DNA of 64,000 nucleotides from Proteus vulgaris (GTDB taxonomy: Bacteria; Pseudomonadota; Gammaproteobacteria; Enterobacterales; Enterobacteriaceae). Shown in pieces: positions 45,971-55,981 of the stretch (positions are counted from its first letter, which is position 1; each line of letters opens with the position of its first letter). The notes below the pieces were generated by a model, which saw only the letters and a list, made by a program, of their open reading frames with translations, did not search any database and was not told the origin of the DNA. Location of the stretch: contig NZ_CP137920.1 of assembly GCF_033708015.1 (NCBI RefSeq), positions 1,612,001-1,676,000 on the forward strand, in the 5' to 3' direction. Position numbers and translations under genes: made by a program.

Positions 45971-48932
45971 CTTAGGCGCTGAGACAGCAGATTTCAGCCA
46001 GCAAATGGGGCGTGTTGAACGTCAACTGCAAGAAACCGCAGAAAAAGCCGAAGCCAGTCAACGACGCATGGCTCAACTGGTTGAACAGCAAGCGCAATCT
46101 GCTCGCAGTTCTGCAGAGAGTACTGCGCAATCTCTTCAAGAACTTAACAATCAACAAGAAATTTCTCAGCAACAACGAGCGGATTATTATCAGCGGATCG
46201 CACAGGAAGAAGCGCGTGCAGCTATTGAATCACGCAAACAAGCCGATGCTTTTTTAGAGCAAGCTCAAAGTGTTGGGCAAACGAGAAATGCACTCGAACA
46301 ACTCACTGAGGTTTTAAATAAATCAACAAAGGCTTATGACAAGCTCAAAATTACAGGTGAGCAGTTTGCCGAAATTCAGAATGTCACTAAATCAAGAATA
46401 AGGGCAATACAAGATCAGCAAGACGCGAATACTGAGAGATATTATAAACAAATTGAAGCCGTTAAAGGCCTATCCGGCAGTGAATCGGCGTTAAGAGCGA
46501 TTCAGGCTCAGTTAAACCAAGAAGTGAAAAAAGGCACTATCCATCAGCGCGATTATCAGGTGCTTATTTCTGCTATTACTTCAGAGTCAATGAAGTTACG
46601 CCGAGAAGAAGAGTCTCTAACACAACAAAAAACACGGTTTATTCAGCGACTAAAAGAACAGGTTGCCACTCAAAATTTAAGTCGTGAACAGATGTTGCGT
46701 TATCAAGCTTCTCAACTTGGCGTCAGTTCTTCAGCCGAGATCTATATTCGTCGATTATCTGAATCGAACAAAGAAACTAAAGAGTTTGATAAAAACAGTA
46801 AGTCATTATCTGGTCGTCTTCAAGGTATTGCCAACTCCTTTCATATGGGCTCATTGGTTCGTGGTGGTATTTGGGGAGGAATTACTGCTGGTTTAACGGG
46901 CGTTGCAAAATTAGCTTATGATGCAGAAAGAGAGTTTTCCCAATTTAACAAGCAGTTGATATTAACGGGTAACTACGCAAATAAATCCGCGAGCCAATTA
47001 AATGAAATGGCACGGACACTGGCTGGTGGCGGTATTACGCGTGGTGAAATGGCATCATCCATTTCGAGTGTTGTTGGTACAGGCGTATTTTCAAATAATG
47101 AGATTTCCCGTGTTTCAAAAGCGGCCGCACAGATGAATTACATCACAGGGCAGGCGATTGATACCACGATTGATCAGTTTAAACGCTTGCAAGATGAACC
47201 GCTTCAAATGTCGCTTGAATTAGAAAAAGCGAATCACCACCTCACGGCATCCCAATTAGAGCAAATCAGAACGCTCGAATTACAAGGTAATAAAACTGAA
47301 GCAGCACGATTGGCAATCGATGCTTATGCGCAATCTATCAATGATGGTGCTAATGATATTGTTGAAAATCTTGGATACTTAGAGTCGGCATGGGTAGGCA
47401 TTAAGAACGCAGCAAAAGAAGGCTGGGATGCCATGCTTGATATAGGTAGAGAAAAAACACTAGCAGAGCAAATTAGGGAGCAGGAAAACTTATTAAGGAA
47501 TTTAAATAATGTTGGGATTGCACCTCAATATAGAATAAATGAGATACAGGAAAAGATTTCATCTTTAAATGAGCAAAAATTTCAACAAGACCTTAGAAGT
47601 GCTCAGGATCAAGCTGAAAAAGTAGCCAATCAATTAGAGGTTAATAAATTCAGGACAAGAGATGAGTGGAGTAGTTTCTTAAGTTACGAAACGAAACGAA
47701 AGAATAAAATTGCACAATTCGATGCAGTAAAATATGCATTTACCGAGGATGAGCAAAAAGAAATAATCGAAAGAATTAATTTTGTACTTAGAGATCGCCA
47801 AATGCCCGGCACGGGTAAAGGTAAGGGATATGTAGTACCTGCTGGCGATCGTGAAGAGGAAAAAGCCTCTCGTGATTTATTGGCATTACAGGCTCAATTG
47901 GAAGTTCTTAAGAAGCATCAGGGTGCTAATGATGTTATTAGCCAACAACGCAAAGATTTTCAAAAAGAGCAGGCGCAATTTGCAATTTTAGAACAAGCAC
48001 AATTAACGCGTCGATTAACTAACGCGGAAAAATCTTTATTATCAGATAAAGAAAACATTCTTGCTCAAAAGGAAAAACTTGCATTAGTGGGTGATGAAGT
48101 TGCTTTGCAAGATCGTTTAAATAAGATGCAAGATCAGGCTGATAAATACATTGCTCAACAATCGGAAAAACGTAAAGCGATTGAAGAAAGTATGGGTAAA
48201 TCAGCAAGAGAGCAACAACGGTACTTAGAACGCGCTCAATTGCTTGCTGGACAAAAAGACAGTCCGCATCTGAATAATATGTTAGCCGAGCAACAAAAAA
48301 CCTATGAAGTTGAAGATCAGAAGCGGGCTGATTGGTTAGCGGGTGCCCAAACCGCGTGGGGCAACTATAAAGACACCGCTCTTGATGTTAACTCTCAAGT
48401 GCAAAACGCAACATCAATGGCGCTTAATGGGTTTAGTAGTCAGTTAACCAACGTATTATTTGAAGGTGAAGCTAATTTCAAAGACTTTACAAAATCCATT
48501 CTTAAAATGCTAACGGATATTTTAATTAAAATGTCATTAGTTAAAGGAATAGAGGCGATGGGCTTTGGTTTTGGTGCACCAGTAGCGAATGCAGATGGTG
48601 GAGTTTACAACTCAGCTAGTTTAAGTGCTTACAGTGGACAGATCGTTCATAAGCCTACTATGTTTGCGTTTGCAAAAGGTGCTGGTTTGATGGGAGAGGC
48701 AGGCCCAGAAGGTATTTTCCCTTTGCGTCGTGGTGCTGATGGAAAACTAGGTGTTATCGCTAAAATGCCCAATCAAGGATCAGGAGTTACTCAGCATTAT
48801 CATATTAATATTCAAAATGACGGTAGCAATGGTCAGATAGGGCCTGAAGCATTGAAAAAAGTTTATGAGATCAGTAAGCGAGGTGCTCAGGACTATATTA
48901 TGAGCCAACGTCGGGATGGTGGAGCTATGTAG
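45939..48932 (+). CDS. Tail length tape measure protein H
   Basis: Sets tail length and is ejected with DNA. The 997 residues are mostly coiled coil (about 20-320 and 640-830), with a central hydrophobic stretch near 300-320 (GGIWGGITAGLTGVAKLA), tape-measure core LARTLAGGGITRGE-like text (MARTLAGGGITRGEMASS) and the C-terminal ANADGGVYNSASLSAYSG...MGEAGPEGIFPLRRG motif. Length predicts a tail of roughly lambda size. Confidence 0.93.
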   Translation: MSQQIADLTINLGAETADFSQQMGRVERQLQETAEKAEASQRRMAQLVEQQAQSARSSAESTAQSLQELNNQQEISQQQRADYYQRIAQEEARAAIESRKQADAFLEQAQSVGQTRNALEQLTEVLNKSTKAYDKLKITGEQFAEIQNVTKSRIRAIQDQQDANTERYYKQIEAVKGLSGSESALRAIQAQLNQEVKKGTIHQRDYQVLISAITSESMKLRREEESLTQQKTRFIQRLKEQVATQNLSREQMLRYQASQLGVSSSAEIYIRRLSESNKETKEFDKNSKSLSGRLQGIANSFHMGSLVRGGIWGGITAGLTGVAKLAYDAEREFSQFNKQLILTGNYANKSASQLNEMARTLAGGGITRGEMASSISSVVGTGVFSNNEISRVSKAAAQMNYITGQAIDTTIDQFKRLQDEPLQMSLELEKANHHLTASQLEQIRTLELQGNKTEAARLAIDAYAQSINDGANDIVENLGYLESAWVGIKNAAKEGWDAMLDIGREKTLAEQIREQENLLRNLNNVGIAPQYRINEIQEKISSLNEQKFQQDLRSAQDQAEKVANQLEVNKFRTRDEWSSFLSYETKRKNKIAQFDAVKYAFTEDEQKEIIERINFVLRDRQMPGTGKGKGYVVPAGDREEEKASRDLLALQAQLEVLKKHQGANDVISQQRKDFQKEQAQFAILEQAQLTRRLTNAEKSLLSDKENILAQKEKLALVGDEVALQDRLNKMQDQADKYIAQQSEKRKAIEESMGKSAREQQRYLERAQLLAGQKDSPHLNNMLAEQQKTYEVEDQKRADWLAGAQTAWGNYKDTALDVNSQVQNATSMALNGFSSQLTNVLFEGEANFKDFTKSILKMLTDILIKMSLVKGIEAMGFGFGAPVANADGGVYNSASLSAYSGQIVHKPTMFAFAKGAGLMGEAGPEGIFPLRRGADGKLGVIAKMPNQGSGVTQHYHINIQNDGSNGQIGPEALKKVYEISKRGAQDYIMSQRRDGGAM

Positions 48933-49262
48933 ATGGAAACATTTAAGTGGAAAGTTAAACCTGATATGAAAAAGGAGTTTGAGCCTCGAGTAAAATCAGT
49001 GAAATTTGGCGATGGCTATGAACAGCGTCGCCCTGATGGTATTAATAATAATCTAAAAAAATACAATGTAACGCTGATCTATATAAATAGTGAAAGTTTG
49101 CAGATTGAATCATTTTTAGAAAAACATGCTGGTGTTACCGCATTTTTATGGAAGCCACCTCATCAATCAGATCTAGTTAAGGTACTATGTCGAAAATGGT
49201 CGTATTCAGTTGGGATGATTAGAACTGAAATAATGGCTGAATTTGAACAGGTTTTATTGTAA
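48933..49262 (+). CDS. Minor tail protein M
   Basis: Tail tip component. The 109 residues show FKWKVKPDMKKEFEPRVKSV (in parts), VKFGDGYEQRRPDGIN, and FLWKPPHQSDLVKVLCRKWS (in parts), the canonical phage_min_tail pattern. It starts immediately after the H stop. Its end overlaps an alternative start of the next gene, but the true next start is beyond it. Confidence 0.92.
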   Translation: METFKWKVKPDMKKEFEPRVKSVKFGDGYEQRRPDGINNNLKKYNVTLIYINSESLQIESFLEKHAGVTAFLWKPPHQSDLVKVLCRKWSYSVGMIRTEIMAEFEQVLL

Positions 49263-49275
49263 TGAGGATATTAGT

Positions 49276-49908
49276 GTGAAAAGAATAATCTCAATAATTT
49301 TTATATTTTTTAGTATTAATGTGCAAGCGATTGAGAAAAAAATATCAGCTCCGTTTGGATTAAGTTGGGGTATGACGTATGAAGAAGTATTAAATAAAGC
49401 TGGAAATATAAAATTAATTGGGAGCAAAGAAAATAGAATAAAAGAATATTTAATTAACAGTGATTCTAAATTAATAGATGGTCTTGAGCGATATGATGTT
49501 GGTATCGATGATAAATATGGATTGGTTAATGTCGGAACATTAATTTCTATAAGTGATTACGAGAATGCTGATAATGTTGTGGAAAAATATAATATATTAA
49601 AACAGGCATTGTCTTCTAAATATGGTGAGCAGTATTCTGAAGAGTATTTATGGAAAAATAGAACAAAAAGAAAATTAACTTTACCTGAATGCTTAAGTAA
49701 TGAATTTTGTGGTAAATATATTTCTATATTTCAAGGTGATGATTCAAGTAGAGTTATATTAATGATGGGGGCATCGCCTAGTAAAGAAGATGTAATCATA
49801 TCGTTATTTTATAAATCTAGTTTTATTGAAAAAATAAAACAAGAAGAAAAAGATCAGCAAGAAAAAGTTATAAAAGAAAAAGCAAAAGGTCTAGCTGATT
49901 CTTTATAA
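49276..49908 (+). CDS. Exported moron protein inserted between tail genes M and L
   Basis: From GTG 49276 (GAGG upstream) the 210-residue protein begins with a Sec signal peptide (VKRIISIIFIFFSINVQA, cleavage after QA). The mature part starts IEKKISAPFGLSWGMTYEEV, the start of many small periplasmic proteins with an Fxx-G-SWGMT motif; two Cys (LPECLSNEFCGKY) could form a disulfide. It is much more AT-rich than M and L and is closed by its own terminator, the usual form of a moron. It may alter the envelope or block superinfection; function unknown. Confidence 0.75.
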   Translation: MKRIISIIFIFFSINVQAIEKKISAPFGLSWGMTYEEVLNKAGNIKLIGSKENRIKEYLINSDSKLIDGLERYDVGIDDKYGLVNVGTLISISDYENADNVVEKYNILKQALSSKYGEQYSEEYLWKNRTKRKLTLPECLSNEFCGKYISIFQGDDSSRVILMMGASPSKEDVIISLFYKSSFIEKIKQEEKDQQEKVIKEKAKGLADSL

Positions 49909-49927
49909 TATTTTTGTTTAGAATATC

Positions 49928-49949
49928 AACCACCTTCGGGTGGTTTTTT
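49928..49949 (+). terminator. Terminator of the moron gene
   Basis: AACCACC-TTC-GGGTGGTT with six T residues, inside the tail operon and 20 bases after the moron stop. Confidence 0.85.
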
Positions 49950-49962
49950 ATTTGGAGCTAAT

Positions 49963-50667
49963 ATGCAACATATTCCTCCTGAAATGCGAATTAGTGTTAC
50001 CGAACTCTCCTCAACTGATGCTTTGCTTGAGCTTTACGAATTTGATTTAACTAAAATAGGCGGTATTCGGTACCGCTTTTTTGATGGACTCAATCAACGT
50101 AAAGAGCCGTTAATCTGGCAAGGAAATACCTATGAACCTTACCCTGTGAAAGGTGAGGGATTTACCTTTAATGGCAAAGGCCCATCAGGGCGACCCACTA
50201 TTACATTGTCGAATTTATTCGGGCTGATTACAGGGATTGCCAGTCAGCTAGATAGTGCAATTGGTGGGCTGGTGGTGCGTCGCATTGTCAGCACCCAATT
50301 TTTAGATGCGGTAAATTTTCCTCATGGCAATCCTAATGCCGACCCATCACAAGAGATTGTGACACGTTGGATCATTGAGCAGATGACCAGTTTAAATTCA
50401 GTAACCGCTACCTTTATGTTGGCGACCCCCAGCGAAACTGACGGATTAATGCTTCCTGGTCGTGTGATTTTGTCAGATATCTGCCCTTGGGGATATCGTT
50501 CAGAAGAATGCGGATACAAAGGGCCTCCTGTTGCCGATGAATGGGGAAATCCAACCACCGATCCATTAAAAGACAAATGCGGTAAACGCCTTAGTGATTG
50601 TAAATTAAGGAAAAACGAATCACGTATAGGCGCGTTTGTCTCAACTTCCCGTATAGGTAATAGTTAA
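49963..50667 (+). CDS. Minor tail protein L
   Basis: Tail tip protein with an iron-sulfur site. The 234 residues include TELSSTDALLELYEFD, the central GKGPSGRPTITLSNLFG, and four Cys in DICPWGYRSEECGYKG and DKCGKRLSDCKLR, ligands of the 4Fe-4S cluster reported for gpL. A second possible start (MRISV, four codons in) is preceded by no better site. Confidence 0.92.
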   Translation: MQHIPPEMRISVTELSSTDALLELYEFDLTKIGGIRYRFFDGLNQRKEPLIWQGNTYEPYPVKGEGFTFNGKGPSGRPTITLSNLFGLITGIASQLDSAIGGLVVRRIVSTQFLDAVNFPHGNPNADPSQEIVTRWIIEQMTSLNSVTATFMLATPSETDGLMLPGRVILSDICPWGYRSEECGYKGPPVADEWGNPTTDPLKDKCGKRLSDCKLRKNESRIGAFVSTSRIGNS

Positions 50668-50688
50668 TTCCCTCCTAAGGTGTTTCTT

Positions 50689-51417
50689 ATGATTGAACAA
50701 GCAATTTTGGCGCAGGCAAAAGAGCAAGCGCCCTTAGAGGCGTGTGGATTATTGATAAGTACCGCGCAGGGTGAACAGTATTTACCTTGCGTTAATCAGC
50801 ACGCTGATCCGAAAAACCATTTCACAATTTCTTTTGATGATTTTATTCGAGCCGAACAGCAGGGCGAGGTGATCGCGGTTGTACATAGTCACCCTGACGG
50901 ACAACAGTATCTCAGTACATTAGACCGCCAATTGCAGGTGAACAGCGCATTGCCGTGGTGGGTGGTCTGTGATGAAAAAATTCACTGTTATCAGCCAGTG
51001 CCTCATCTATTAGGTCGCCAATTTATTCATGGCTCAACAGATTGTTATGGGTTGTTTCGTGATGCTTACCATTTAGCTGGGCATGAATTGCCTGATTTTG
51101 AGCGACATGATAATTGGTGGCGACAAGGTAAAGAGTTGTACCTCGACAATATGGCGAACAGTGGTTTTCGGCAGGTCAAAAAAGAGGCGCAACCCGGCGA
51201 TATTATTTTGTGTTGTTATGCCAGCTCTCGCGCTAACCACGCAGGGATCTATTTAGGCAATCAAACGATTTTGCATCACATTCCAAACCAACTGAGTAAA
51301 CGCGAGGAGTATAACGAACGATGGCAACGAATGACGCACTCAATTTGGCGTTACCGCGATTGGCAACCTTCCGATTTTACGGGAATTTGCAACGATTTGG
51401 ACGTCGCTTTGATTTAA
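50689..51417 (+). CDS. Tail tip assembly protein K (JAMM and NlpC/P60 domains)
   Basis: Needed for tail tip assembly. From ATG 50689 (AAGGTG upstream) it has 242 residues: an N-terminal JAB/MPN metalloprotease domain (EACGLLIS, VVHSHPDGQQYLSTLD with the JAMM His and Asp residues) and a C-terminal NlpC/P60 peptidoglycan hydrolase domain (STDCYGLFRDAY with catalytic Cys, NHAGIYLGNQTILHH with His). The end overlaps gene I by 97 bp. Confidence 0.92.
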   Translation: MIEQAILAQAKEQAPLEACGLLISTAQGEQYLPCVNQHADPKNHFTISFDDFIRAEQQGEVIAVVHSHPDGQQYLSTLDRQLQVNSALPWWVVCDEKIHCYQPVPHLLGRQFIHGSTDCYGLFRDAYHLAGHELPDFERHDNWWRQGKELYLDNMANSGFRQVKKEAQPGDIILCCYASSRANHAGIYLGNQTILHHIPNQLSKREEYNERWQRMTHSIWRYRDWQPSDFTGICNDLDVALI

Positions 51418-51971
51418 ATGTGAATACCGCCTCTGAAGGGCTTCACGCGCTTTTTATTCAAATCCCCGCATTACGCCTCGCCATTCGTGAGGGTTGGTAT
51501 CAAGTCCGTATTGCGGGTACCGATATTTCCCCGCAAGAAGTTCACCAAAAATTCAATGAAACCTTACCTGATAACGCGGTCGTCCATATTGTTCCTAAAT
51601 TATCAGGGGCTAAAAACGTCGGCGTTTTTCAGTTTGTTGCGGGTGCTGCTTTATTTTCATTGGGATGGTGGGGACCTGCGTGGATCTCCGCAACAGTGGC
51701 GACTTCTTTGATGGCAGGTGGTGCGGCCATGATGATTGGTGGTGTCGCTCAAATGCTGATCCCCGCACCTAAACCCCCTAATTTATCTCGTGGTGATGAA
51801 GAAAAAGGCAATACCTATTTTAGTAATCTTGATAACGCAGTTGCACAAGGGATGCCGGTGCCCATTGCGTATGGCGAAATTATGTGTGGTTCACGCGTCA
51901 TTTCACAATCTGTTGAAATTATGGATGACAGTGACGGCGAAGATATCGATGCCGGCAAACACGGCGGTTAA
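51321..51971 (+). CDS. Tail assembly protein I
   Basis: Tail tip assembly factor. The 216 residues have an N-terminal ubiquitin-like part (LATFRFYGNLQRFGRRFDLNV in parts; SEGLHALFIQIPALRLAI), a hydrophobic glycine/alanine hinge (about 118-152) and the C-terminal PVPIAYGEIMCGSRVIS typical of gpI. It is read in another frame from the K 3' end, as in other lambdoid phages. Confidence 0.9.
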   Translation: MATNDALNLALPRLATFRFYGNLQRFGRRFDLNVNTASEGLHALFIQIPALRLAIREGWYQVRIAGTDISPQEVHQKFNETLPDNAVVHIVPKLSGAKNVGVFQFVAGAALFSLGWWGPAWISATVATSLMAGGAAMMIGGVAQMLIPAPKPPNLSRGDEEKGNTYFSNLDNAVAQGMPVPIAYGEIMCGSRVISQSVEIMDDSDGEDIDAGKHGG

Positions 51972-51985
51972 GAGGAGTTCGTATT

Positions 51986-54900
51986 ATGGGTAAAGGTGGT
52001 GGTGGTCAAAGAACACCGTATGAGGCACCAAACGATTTAACATCACGTCAAAAAGCCTCATTAATTGATTTAATCAGTGAGGGGCCAATTGAAGGCCCTA
52101 TTCATATTCAAGGCTCGATGGATGATTTAGGGTGTATTTACTTGGATGATACGCCTGTGATAGACGGCTCTGGCAATAGCACGATTAATGGGATGTATGC
52201 ACAATGGCGGGCAGGGACATTAGAGCAACCGGCAATGAGTGGCTTTACCGCGTCTGCGAATGAAGTGCCGGTGGGTATCGAAGTTAAATATAATTCACCG
52301 GTTACCCGCACCATCACCTCACCCAATATTGACCGTTTACGTCTAACCTTTGGCACACAAGCTCTCGTTGAAACCAAAGATAATGGTGATCGCGTACCGA
52401 CTTCTGTTCAATTACAAATCCAAATCCAGCGCAATGGGGCATGGATAACAGAGAAAAACGTCACGATTAATGGCAAGCGCTCTAACTCACCTTATTTAAT
52501 GGCCGTTGTGTTGGATGATTTACCGCCTGTACCATTTAGTGTGCGCATGATCCGTATCACTCAAGACAGCACTTCTGACAAAATTCAAAATAATACCGTT
52601 TGGTCGAGTTATTCTGAGTTAGTCGATATTTCACAAACTTATCCGGGCTCTGCGGTTGCGGGATTGATGTTTGATAGTGAGCAGTTTGGTAATAAATTTC
52701 CACGCCGTAATTATTTAATTAAAGGTCGTATTATTCAGGTACCGAGTAATTATGATCCAGATAAACGGATTTATTCGGGAATTTGGGATGGCACCTTTAA
52801 ACCGGCATTTACCAATAACCCCGCATGGATATTATGGGATTTATTAACCCATCCGCGTTATGGCATGGGGAAACGTCTCAATATCAGCGAGGTCGATAAA
52901 TTCGCTCTGTATGCAATTGGTCGTTATTGTGATGAGCAGGTTGATGATGGTTTTGGTGGAAAAGAGCCCCGTATGACGTGTAATGCCTATATTACGGATA
53001 TGCGGAAAGCCTATGATGTCATGGGCGATATGTGTGCCATGATGCGCATTATGCCAGTCTGGAACGGGCGAACATTAACCTTTATTCAAGATAGGCCGTC
53101 TGATGTGGTGTGGCCCTATACCAACGCCAATGTGGTTGATGGTAACTTCCAATACAGCTTTAGCGCATTAAAATCGCGTCATACCGCTGTCGAGGTTCGT
53201 TTTATTGATCCCGATAATGGCTGGAAAACCAGTGTTGAACTGGTTGAAGATGATGCCAGCATTGCCCGCTTTGGTCGTAATGTGATGCGCGTCGATGCTT
53301 TTGGTTGTACTAGCAGAGGGCAAGCCCATCGTCATGGTCTTTGGTTATTAACCACTGAGAAATTAGAGACACAGACGGTTGAGTTTACTATCGGCAGTGA
53401 AGGCTTGCGTCATATGCCGGGTGATATTATCGAAATTGCCGATAACTATTACGCGGATAATCAAATTGGTGGGCGTCTGACACACATTGATTATGCCTCT
53501 CAAACATTAACCTTAGATCGCAATATAGAGATACCCAAAAGCGGTAAATCAAGCGTCACACTTATTAATGCTCAAGGTGAACCGCAATCGTATGAAGTGC
53601 TGAGTTACCCCGCATCTAACCAAATAAAGTTAGACAACTTACCGTTAGGGTTGCGGGAGGGCGGAGTTTGGACGTTAACGCTCCCATCTTTACGTCGTCG
53701 ATTATTTCGTGCCATTAGTTTAGCTGATAATGGTGATGGCAGTTTTACGGTTATAGCCGTGCAGCACATACCCGAAAAAGAGGCGATTGTTGATAAAGGC
53801 GCTAAATTTGAGCCAAAGCCCGATACGCCACTGGGTGGATTTATTCCACCTGTTGAAAATCTTTCTGTGGATATCGAATCAGATGCAAGTGCATGGCAAG
53901 TGGAAGCCAGTTGGAACACGCCTTATTCCAGTCGAGGAGTAGACTTTTTATTAAAACTCACTACCGGTGATCGCATTGTCGGTACTGCCTCAACCACGGA
54001 TACGATGTATCGTTTTGGTGGTTTGCCTCAAGGAAATTACGTTTTATCCGTCGTACCTCAAAATGATCGGAAACAAAAAGGCGAGGTGGCCACAACTTCA
54101 TTCGCGATTAATCCACCCTTACCACCGAGTTATATTGAAGTGGAATCCGGTTATTTTAGCTTGGGTATTATTCCGCGTTCCGGTGGTCAAAATAGCCTAC
54201 GGGCACAGTATGAATTTTGGTTTTCAGAAAAGCAGATCACGGATATTCGCGAAGTGGAAAGTCGTGCTGAATATTTAGGTGTTAGTTCTATGTGGGTTAT
54301 TCAAGGTAGAAACCTAAAAGCAGGGCATACCTATTATATTTATGTTCGTAGTGTGAATGCCGTTGGAAAATCAGTATTTGTTGAAGCGAAAGGCGAGCCA
54401 GATAGTAACACCAAAGAAATACTTGATGAACTAGACGGCCAATTTATGACAACTGAGGCAGGAAAGCAACTCAGTGAAAAATTAGATTGGAATGCTGAGA
54501 CAGCGCTCATTCTTAGTAACGCTGACTCTCAACTATCACGCAGTTTGTTAATGAAACACGGTCAATCACAAGCTGGAATCAAAGAGCTATGGCAAGTCCG
54601 TGCAACGGATAACGAAGCATGGGCACAGACTGTTACTCAGCTCTACTCATCAATTGATAATGCAGAGAACACTTTTAACTCAGAAATTAAAGAAGTTAAA
54701 ACATCTATTTCTAAACTCGATCAAGCGTTCGGTCAAACAACAACTGAAATTAGAACGGAGATAACAACAACTAATAGTGCAACTAATCAGCGTATTGATA
54801 GCACGAATAACAATTTGGCTGGCACTAATAAAAACCTTGGTATCACTAATCAAAATTTAGATAAAACTAATCAGAATCTCGAAAAGACCAATCGTTCATT

Positions 54901-55966
54901 GCAAATAACGGATGAAGAACTTGTTCGTGTTGCTGCAGATGTTGTGACAAACAAAGAAGCAATATCTAAAACAGATAAGGCACTAGCTAAATCAGAGGAG
55001 CAAGTACAAGCGCAATTCGGCAAACAGCAAGGCATGATTAACCAGAAAATGCAGGCTGAATTTAGCCAGACCGGTGACGGTGTTGTCACTCACTCAATTA
55101 ATATCACGATTGTTCATGACAAGGTTAAATATAACGCAGCAGGGCAAGTGATTAGTGCTCAAGTTAAGAATGGAAAGCTCGAATCATTCTTTGGTTACAA
55201 TGCGAATAACTTTGCTTGGTATAACCCTGTAAATGGCAAGATGGAATTATTCATGTATGCCAAAAATGGGCAGTTTTTTATTAAGGAGGCGTTTTTAGAT
55301 AAAGCGAATGTTCGTGAAATGGTGTTATCTGAAGCTATAAAGTCCAAGAATTACGAATTAGGTAAGACGGGATTTAATATTGATGCTAATACGGGTAATG
55401 CTGAATTTAATAATGCGACATTTCGGGGAACTATCGATGGTGCGGATGGAAATTTTAATGGAACAGTTAAGGCCGGAAAGCTAATAGGAAATATTGTTTC
55501 AATTTCTGATGAGATTTATATAAATGATAGATGGAAAGGCGATGGAATAAAAGAGTTGTTTAAATTTAAACAACGAGACACCCCATGTTATTTGTGGGTT
55601 AGCGGTTCACTACATCAAGAAGATTATATCCCTGACTGGTTTGGAACAAAAACACCAAACGGGGCATTAATGGGGTATATGGCTCCATTCATGGGAGATG
55701 GTAGAGGGGTTGCTGAAATTTATGTTGATGGAATTTTTAATGTCAAAACAGTCTCGGTCTGGTCAGGAAATACATCGAATGCTAGAAAAGATGAATATGT
55801 TTGCAACGAATTTGTCGTAAAAATACCAGCGGGAAAGGGAATTAGTAGTGTTGGTATAAAAATACCTTATGCGACCGGAGGGGTTGCTGGAGAGTGGACG
55901 GAGTTTATTCTCAGGGGGAGAGTTTTTGCATTTCCTGATTCAAGCGAAGAATTTCTAATTAATTAA
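51986..55966 (+). CDS. Host-specificity central tail tip protein J
   Basis: Forms the central tip and determines receptor specificity. The 1326 residues open MGKGGGGQRTPYEAPNDLTS, typical of J, with SDLLSEGPIEG-like DLISEGPIEGPI, and continue through tail hub and fibronectin-III-like domains (about 590-780). From about 860 there is a coiled coil with repeated TNxNLxxTN units (about 930-970), then a region like DUF1983, and an unrelated-looking C-terminal 250 residues, the likely receptor-binding part. GAGGAG precedes the ATG. Confidence 0.93.
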   Translation: MGKGGGGQRTPYEAPNDLTSRQKASLIDLISEGPIEGPIHIQGSMDDLGCIYLDDTPVIDGSGNSTINGMYAQWRAGTLEQPAMSGFTASANEVPVGIEVKYNSPVTRTITSPNIDRLRLTFGTQALVETKDNGDRVPTSVQLQIQIQRNGAWITEKNVTINGKRSNSPYLMAVVLDDLPPVPFSVRMIRITQDSTSDKIQNNTVWSSYSELVDISQTYPGSAVAGLMFDSEQFGNKFPRRNYLIKGRIIQVPSNYDPDKRIYSGIWDGTFKPAFTNNPAWILWDLLTHPRYGMGKRLNISEVDKFALYAIGRYCDEQVDDGFGGKEPRMTCNAYITDMRKAYDVMGDMCAMMRIMPVWNGRTLTFIQDRPSDVVWPYTNANVVDGNFQYSFSALKSRHTAVEVRFIDPDNGWKTSVELVEDDASIARFGRNVMRVDAFGCTSRGQAHRHGLWLLTTEKLETQTVEFTIGSEGLRHMPGDIIEIADNYYADNQIGGRLTHIDYASQTLTLDRNIEIPKSGKSSVTLINAQGEPQSYEVLSYPASNQIKLDNLPLGLREGGVWTLTLPSLRRRLFRAISLADNGDGSFTVIAVQHIPEKEAIVDKGAKFEPKPDTPLGGFIPPVENLSVDIESDASAWQVEASWNTPYSSRGVDFLLKLTTGDRIVGTASTTDTMYRFGGLPQGNYVLSVVPQNDRKQKGEVATTSFAINPPLPPSYIEVESGYFSLGIIPRSGGQNSLRAQYEFWFSEKQITDIREVESRAEYLGVSSMWVIQGRNLKAGHTYYIYVRSVNAVGKSVFVEAKGEPDSNTKEILDELDGQFMTTEAGKQLSEKLDWNAETALILSNADSQLSRSLLMKHGQSQAGIKELWQVRATDNEAWAQTVTQLYSSIDNAENTFNSEIKEVKTSISKLDQAFGQTTTEIRTEITTTNSATNQRIDSTNNNLAGTNKNLGITNQNLDKTNQNLEKTNRSLQITDEELVRVAADVVTNKEAISKTDKALAKSEEQVQAQFGKQQGMINQKMQAEFSQTGDGVVTHSINITIVHDKVKYNAAGQVISAQVKNGKLESFFGYNANNFAWYNPVNGKMELFMYAKNGQFFIKEAFLDKANVREMVLSEAIKSKNYELGKTGFNIDANTGNAEFNNATFRGTIDGADGNFNGTVKAGKLIGNIVSISDEIYINDRWKGDGIKELFKFKQRDTPCYLWVSGSLHQEDYIPDWFGTKTPNGALMGYMAPFMGDGRGVAEIYVDGIFNVKTVSVWSGNTSNARKDEYVCNEFVVKIPAGKGISSVGIKIPYATGGVAGEWTEFILRGRVFAFPDSSEEFLIN

Positions 55967-55981
55967 GCTAGGAAATAAATC

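Noticed and set aside
53605..53919. Minus-strand frames inside tail genes (for example 104 codons here)
   Set aside because: Shadow of gene J; no ribosome binding site and codon pattern follows the J frame.
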